Shown: piece after piece, positions 33,501-36,202 of the stretch
How the letters are laid out: every line of letters starts with the position of its first letter
How positions within the stretch are numbered: the stretch's first letter is position 1
DNA from: Prevotella sp. CAG:755
GTDB taxonomy: Bacteria > Bacteroidota > Bacteroidia > Bacteroidales > Bacteroidaceae
Direction: 5' to 3'
Assembly: GCA_000431275.1 (NCBI GenBank)
Contig: HF989170.1
Coordinates: 1 to 36,202 of the forward strand
DNA length: 36,202 nucleotides
Notes under the pieces: generated by a model
What the model was told of the DNA's origin: nothing
Databases searched by the model: none
The model's input: the letters and a program-made list of their open reading frames with translations, nothing else
Made by a program: the position numbers and the translations under genes

Positions 33501-36202
33501 CGCCTATCATGATGGTGCGCACCTCGCCAAGGGTAGGGTTGCCCATGATGCTGATCTTGTTGTTGGGCTTGTCACTGTCATATTCGGAATAGAGATTGCC
33601 GTAGGAGGTTAGGCCGAGGGCTTTCTGCTTGTTCCTGTTCTTTTTGATGTCGGTGAGTTTGCTCAGGTCAATGTCGAGCATGTTCTCCTCCGGCCATACG
33701 GCTTTGGCCCCGGTCGCGGACTGGGGATAGCTGCCTTCGGGGGTCAGGGTGAGTGGAATCTCGTATTCGTAGAAATTGCTCTTGTAGTCGGAGCCCAGTC
33801 GGATGAACAGGCTCGTCTGGCCGTTTTCCAGGCTGGCGTCTTCGGGCAGGGCGTTGGCGTGGACGAACATCTGCAAGTGCTTGTAGCGGCGCAGGTCGAG
33901 CGAGGTGTTTTTGTAGACGGCACGGGCGTCGCCGGAGGCCAGATCCGTGATAGTCATGGCAAGTGCCTGTTCGTTCTCTTGAAGAATCTGGCTTTGGCCT
34001 GGGTCGACGACGCGACTGATGCCGGGCGGGATGACGTAGTTCACCGGGGTCTTGTCTGTGTTTTCTTCAAAATTGACGGCTGCGACGCTGAGTTGCCCGC
34101 TCGTGGCTGGAGCTTGTCCTGTGTACAGGGCCTGTTCGTAGTTGCGCCATTCACCACGTACAAGGTTGAGGGTGGCAAAACGAAGAACGACCGGATTGCG
34201 GAAATTGGTGAGGAACATACGCATGAAACGGACACTTGTGAAATCGTTGATGTTACCTTCACGTGACTCGTACTGGTCGACAGGTATGCGGAAGAGGTAC
34301 CACGTGATTTCGCGCGTCGAGTCATTGCGGAGCTTGACGTTGTTCGTGCGTTTGTCTACAATAAAGTTCTCGCCTACGTTCATCCGGTCGGGCGACAGCT
34401 TGACGTGATATTGGTAATACTTTTCGTATTCATTCAGCGTGTAGTCTTGGTTGATGTCGTCGACGTCAGGCGTGGTTTTATAGGTCGTGCTGTATGATTC
34501 CGGAGAGTGGTCGGAGTCAACAGAGTTGCCATTCGGATTGTTGATATATTTGTAGCGGTCGAGGATGGAGCGCTCTTCACGGTCGTAGTCGGAGCCGCGG
34601 AAGTAGTGATACTTGTCGCCTGACGGATTGTCGTAGATGGAATCGTAAACGGCTTGGCTGACACGTCCTTGTATTTGTTGGAGATAGTTCTGGTATGTCG
34701 AAAAACGGGCTTCCTCAGAACTGCTGAGGCCGTTGTAACCGACGTCTTGCATTTGGCGCGACCCGCTGGATGTGTTGAAGGCATACGTGACTGTGCTTTG
34801 GTTGGGAACACGTCCCCATACGGTTTCCGTGTAGTACGCGGGGTCGCCGTCAATGGGCAGGCCGCTTTCGTAGAACATTTTGCCGTCTTTGAGTACGTCC
34901 TCGCTGATTTCGCCAAGGTTGAAATAGAGGTCTCCGGAGTTGTCTGTGCCGTTCTCTCGTGAGTGGATGAACGGGTCCATCAGCCAGAATTCGATGTATT
35001 CAATGTTGGCTGTCTGGAAATCGCTCGTCTCGATGCGGCGCATCATTCCACCCCAACGACTTTGCGGATTGGATAACCGTCCCTGGCTGTTGAGGTCGGG
35101 GTCGAGATTGTAGGGGCCACGTTCTGTGGGATAGAAAGCTACGTTGAGCACTTCCATAGTCGAGGCCTCCTGATAGTTGAGGTCTTTGTTTGGATAGATT
35201 TCCCGTTTGTAGACTTCGCGAACGTAAGGGTCGGAAAGTTGGTTGAGGTCGCTTTTGATATGAGCGGGAGTAAGCGATGAGGATCGGCGTGTGAAAAGCG
35301 GATCGATGTTATACCACGCCATGAGGGCGCGGTTGTATCCGTAGCGGACGTCGTTGGTCAGCTGGGATTCCGGGAAAAATGACGGGCAAGAGCTGAGCGT
35401 CCATTCACGGGGGTCGGAAATGTCTATGTCGTTACTTGTGTTTTCGAAATCGTCGATATAAGAGGCATTGCCTTGTGCTCCTCTGTTTTTCCCAGCTATG
35501 AGCTGTGCGACCTCACCTGTGAAGTTGATTGTTGATGGTGCTGTACAATGAAGCAGAGGAAGCTTGTCGAGCAGGTTCGTGAGCCACTGGCTTTGTTGCT
35601 TCCACGACAGGTTGAATCCCCATATCGTGTTGTTGAGCGGTTCGCTGCCCATAGCGACTTTGGTGGTAAGGGGTTGCTCGCCAAGGTGCATGAAAGTTCC
35701 TCCGATTTGGAAGTTCTTCGAAAAATCATACTGCCAGTTCAATCCGAACATAGTTTTGCGCACCATTCCATAGTCGGTGTTGCTTTCGAGGCTTACGTTG
35801 ACAGGTGTACCTGCGTCGATGATGCTTTGGTTGATGATTTTGACCGTCCCCATGCTGTAATCGACAGTGTAGTCAACGTTTTCGGTCAGAATGGAGCCTC
35901 CGGCTGTGACGACAACGGAGCCTTCTGGGATATTTGAGGCGCCCAGTTGGATTTCGCCCGCCGATGACGCTTGATATTGTCCGGATATGGTATATTTGTT
36001 CTTTTCGGCAATTTGTTTGGCGATAGTCTTTGTGGAATCGTATAACTCTTGGAAGATAAACTTGTCTGCGATGGCGTCATTGCCGATAGCACGGCGCAGG
36101 CCTTCGCCGAAGGGCTCTACCATGGGGAAATAAACACGTCCGATCGTGTCGTTGATGGTGTAGCCAGGGACATAGTCGAAGTAACCGTTTGGATTAGTTT
36201 TG
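30529..36202 (-). CDS. sprA: Type IX secretion outer-membrane translocon SprA (Sov), 5' end outside window
   Basis: The reading frame is open to the window edge; codons before the Met at 36123 read TNPNGYFDYVPGYTIN, typical SprA sequence, so that Met is not the start. About 1,890 residues are visible out of roughly 2,400-2,500 in the family. SprA forms the giant outer-membrane beta-barrel through which type IX substrates pass. Visible hallmarks are IDDFENTSNDIDISDPREW, SRWGGMMRRIETSDFQTANIEYIEFWLMDPF, long Tyr/Asn-rich strands, and a C-terminal strand QDFGISLKFMLTR. A basic stretch (RKRARRKQRNKK) lies near the C-terminus. Followed by a U-tailed terminator. Function is from the P. gingivalis and Flavobacterium family members. 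Confidence 0.95.
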   Translation of the reverse strand, partial: KTNPNGYFDYVPGYTINDTIGRVYFPMVEPFGEGLRRAIGNDAIADKFIFQELYDSTKTIAKQIAEKNKYTISGQYQASSAGEIQLGASNIPEGSVVVTAGGSILTENVDYTVDYSMGTVKIINQSIIDAGTPVNVSLESNTDYGMVRKTMFGLNWQYDFSKNFQIGGTFMHLGEQPLTTKVAMGSEPLNNTIWGFNLSWKQQSQWLTNLLDKLPLLHCTAPSTINFTGEVAQLIAGKNRGAQGNASYIDDFENTSNDIDISDPREWTLSSCPSFFPESQLTNDVRYGYNRALMAWYNIDPLFTRRSSSLTPAHIKSDLNQLSDPYVREVYKREIYPNKDLNYQEASTMEVLNVAFYPTERGPYNLDPDLNSQGRLSNPQSRWGGMMRRIETSDFQTANIEYIEFWLMDPFIHSRENGTDNSGDLYFNLGEISEDVLKDGKMFYESGLPIDGDPAYYTETVWGRVPNQSTVTYAFNTSSGSRQMQDVGYNGLSSSEEARFSTYQNYLQQIQGRVSQAVYDSIYDNPSGDKYHYFRGSDYDREERSILDRYKYINNPNGNSVDSDHSPESYSTTYKTTPDVDDINQDYTLNEYEKYYQYHVKLSPDRMNVGENFIVDKRTNNVKLRNDSTREITWYLFRIPVDQYESREGNINDFTSVRFMRMFLTNFRNPVVLRFATLNLVRGEWRNYEQALYTGQAPATSGQLSVAAVNFEENTDKTPVNYVIPPGISRVVDPGQSQILQENEQALAMTITDLASGDARAVYKNTSLDLRRYKHLQMFVHANALPEDASLENGQTSLFIRLGSDYKSNFYEYEIPLTLTPEGSYPQSATGAKAVWPEENMLDIDLSKLTDIKKNRNKQKALGLTSYGNLYSEYDSDKPNNKISIMGNPTLGEVRTIMIGVRNNSRATKSVEVWANELRLQEFSNSGGWAAQGNLSIQLSDFASLNMSGHLETAGFGGLEESVSQRRQDNLYQYNVTTNVEMGRFFPDKAKVQIPIYYSYSKERTVPKYNPLDSDMEMSDALDALGSDRERDSLRSITDKVVINKNFSISNARVGISTKRHPMPYDPANFSFSYAHSHKQTTGETTVWERDDSWKWSINYNYTPEYESLKPFKNLIKSKSKWLKIFKEQDFNYAPQNVGFNSDITRNYYELKERDLDDLENNSLPLTWASDFLWNRSFTLRWDLTKNLHMSFNSATNAEIEQPYTAVNKDLYPDQYRAWKDSVWNSIKGLGTPLDYQQTFDFSWRPPLNNIPVLDWITADASYNATYNWTRGAELEDGSRPSGNTIASSRTVNANGRFNLEKLYNYVPFLKAANRKYATSASSTTKKKEEKKNFQKEIQLRPDTTTTLSHGQKTKKLRVYAIRQNGQRFPIKYKVLDANNIVILTQDTVKLKVTVVPGPRPEDQFWYKALQFTSRLAMMVRNVSISYRNSYNMSLPGFLPTVGDVFGQRSAGGFQPGLDFAFGFIDDSYIRRAAERGWLVMSDSIVTPATTNLNEDLQIRATLEPIRDLKIDLNASRTTNRARSIQYMYDGMPTQETGSFNMTIISIGTAFKSIGNADNGYESETFNKFVASLKGFRSRVEAQYAGATYPEGTSLAGKPFDPANGTVSPYAPEVMIPAFLSAYAGGGNSLDIFPTLKRLLPNWSVKYSGLAKLPKMKKVFKSFNINHSYKSVYAVGSYNTYSTFMSYMGSIGFIQDVTTGTPTPSSMYDVSTVSINEQFSPLIGVDMTFNNNLTLKAEYRKARVLTLSMTSQQLTETRSNDLVIGCGYKVADLNLFAPRKRARRKQRNKKSDEKTTPQASTGFSNDLNLRFDLTFRDQSAINRDILSVRSQATSGNRAVQASFTADYALSRFLTLSAYYDRQMNRPLLTSSSYPTVTQDFGISLKFMLTR

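Noticed and set aside
32794..33612. Plus-strand 272-residue frame opposite sprA
   Set aside because: It is antisense to well conserved SprA sequence and has no features of its own.
36123..36202. SprA starting at the Met at 36123
   Set aside because: The frame remains open to the window edge and the upstream codons read as typical SprA sequence, so the gene is cut by the window.

Overview
The window looks like a Bacteroidales chromosome, most likely a Prevotellaceae-like member. It carries two type IX secretion genes (sprA and porD/DUF4835), an Na+-NQR operon, a SusB-type GH97 enzyme, a 450-residue trigger factor, and several copies of the Bacteroidetes -7 promoter element TAnnTTTG. Bacteroides proper generally lacks the type IX system, so a Prevotella, Paraprevotella or Alloprevotella-like origin is favoured, but genus cannot be fixed from the sequence alone.

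Layout. 1-5.2 kb (+): pyrK-pyrD, tig, clpP and a C-terminally truncated clpX. At about 5.20 kb the clpX reading frame runs abruptly into an AraC-family regulator gene, and strand composition changes at the same point. 5.2-12.9 kb (+): araC-type regulator, sdaA (serine dehydratase), gyrA and two tandem TPR genes, ending at a 24-bp perfect hairpin. 13.0-14.1 kb (-): a zinc-ribbon membrane protein. 14.2-16.4 kb (+): a GH97 alpha-glucosidase gene interrupted by one in-frame TAA. 16.6-22.4 kb (-): the complete nqrABCDEF sodium-pumping NADH:quinone reductase operon. 22.7-30.1 kb (-): a tightly packed six-gene operon dnaN, DEDDh exonuclease, coaBC, porD, recN, and a pseudoprotease-TPR protein. 30.5-36.2 kb (-): most of sprA, whose 5' end lies outside the window.

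How the genes work together. Most are housekeeping genes: pyrimidine synthesis (pyrKD), protein folding and turnover (tig, clpP, clpX), DNA topology, replication and repair (gyrA, dnaN, exonuclease, recN), coenzyme A synthesis (coaBC), and sodium-linked respiration (nqr). SprA is the type IX outer-membrane translocon and PorD is an accessory protein of the same system.

The notable points are three. First, the clpX/araC junction with its composition switch is either a real inversion or translocation breakpoint or an assembly join. Second, the GH97 gene has a single nonsense codon while its catalytic glutamates are intact. Third, the recN operon contains a trypsin-fold domain that has lost its catalytic His and Ser. 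I found no CRISPR array, tRNA, rRNA, transposase or obvious new defence system.
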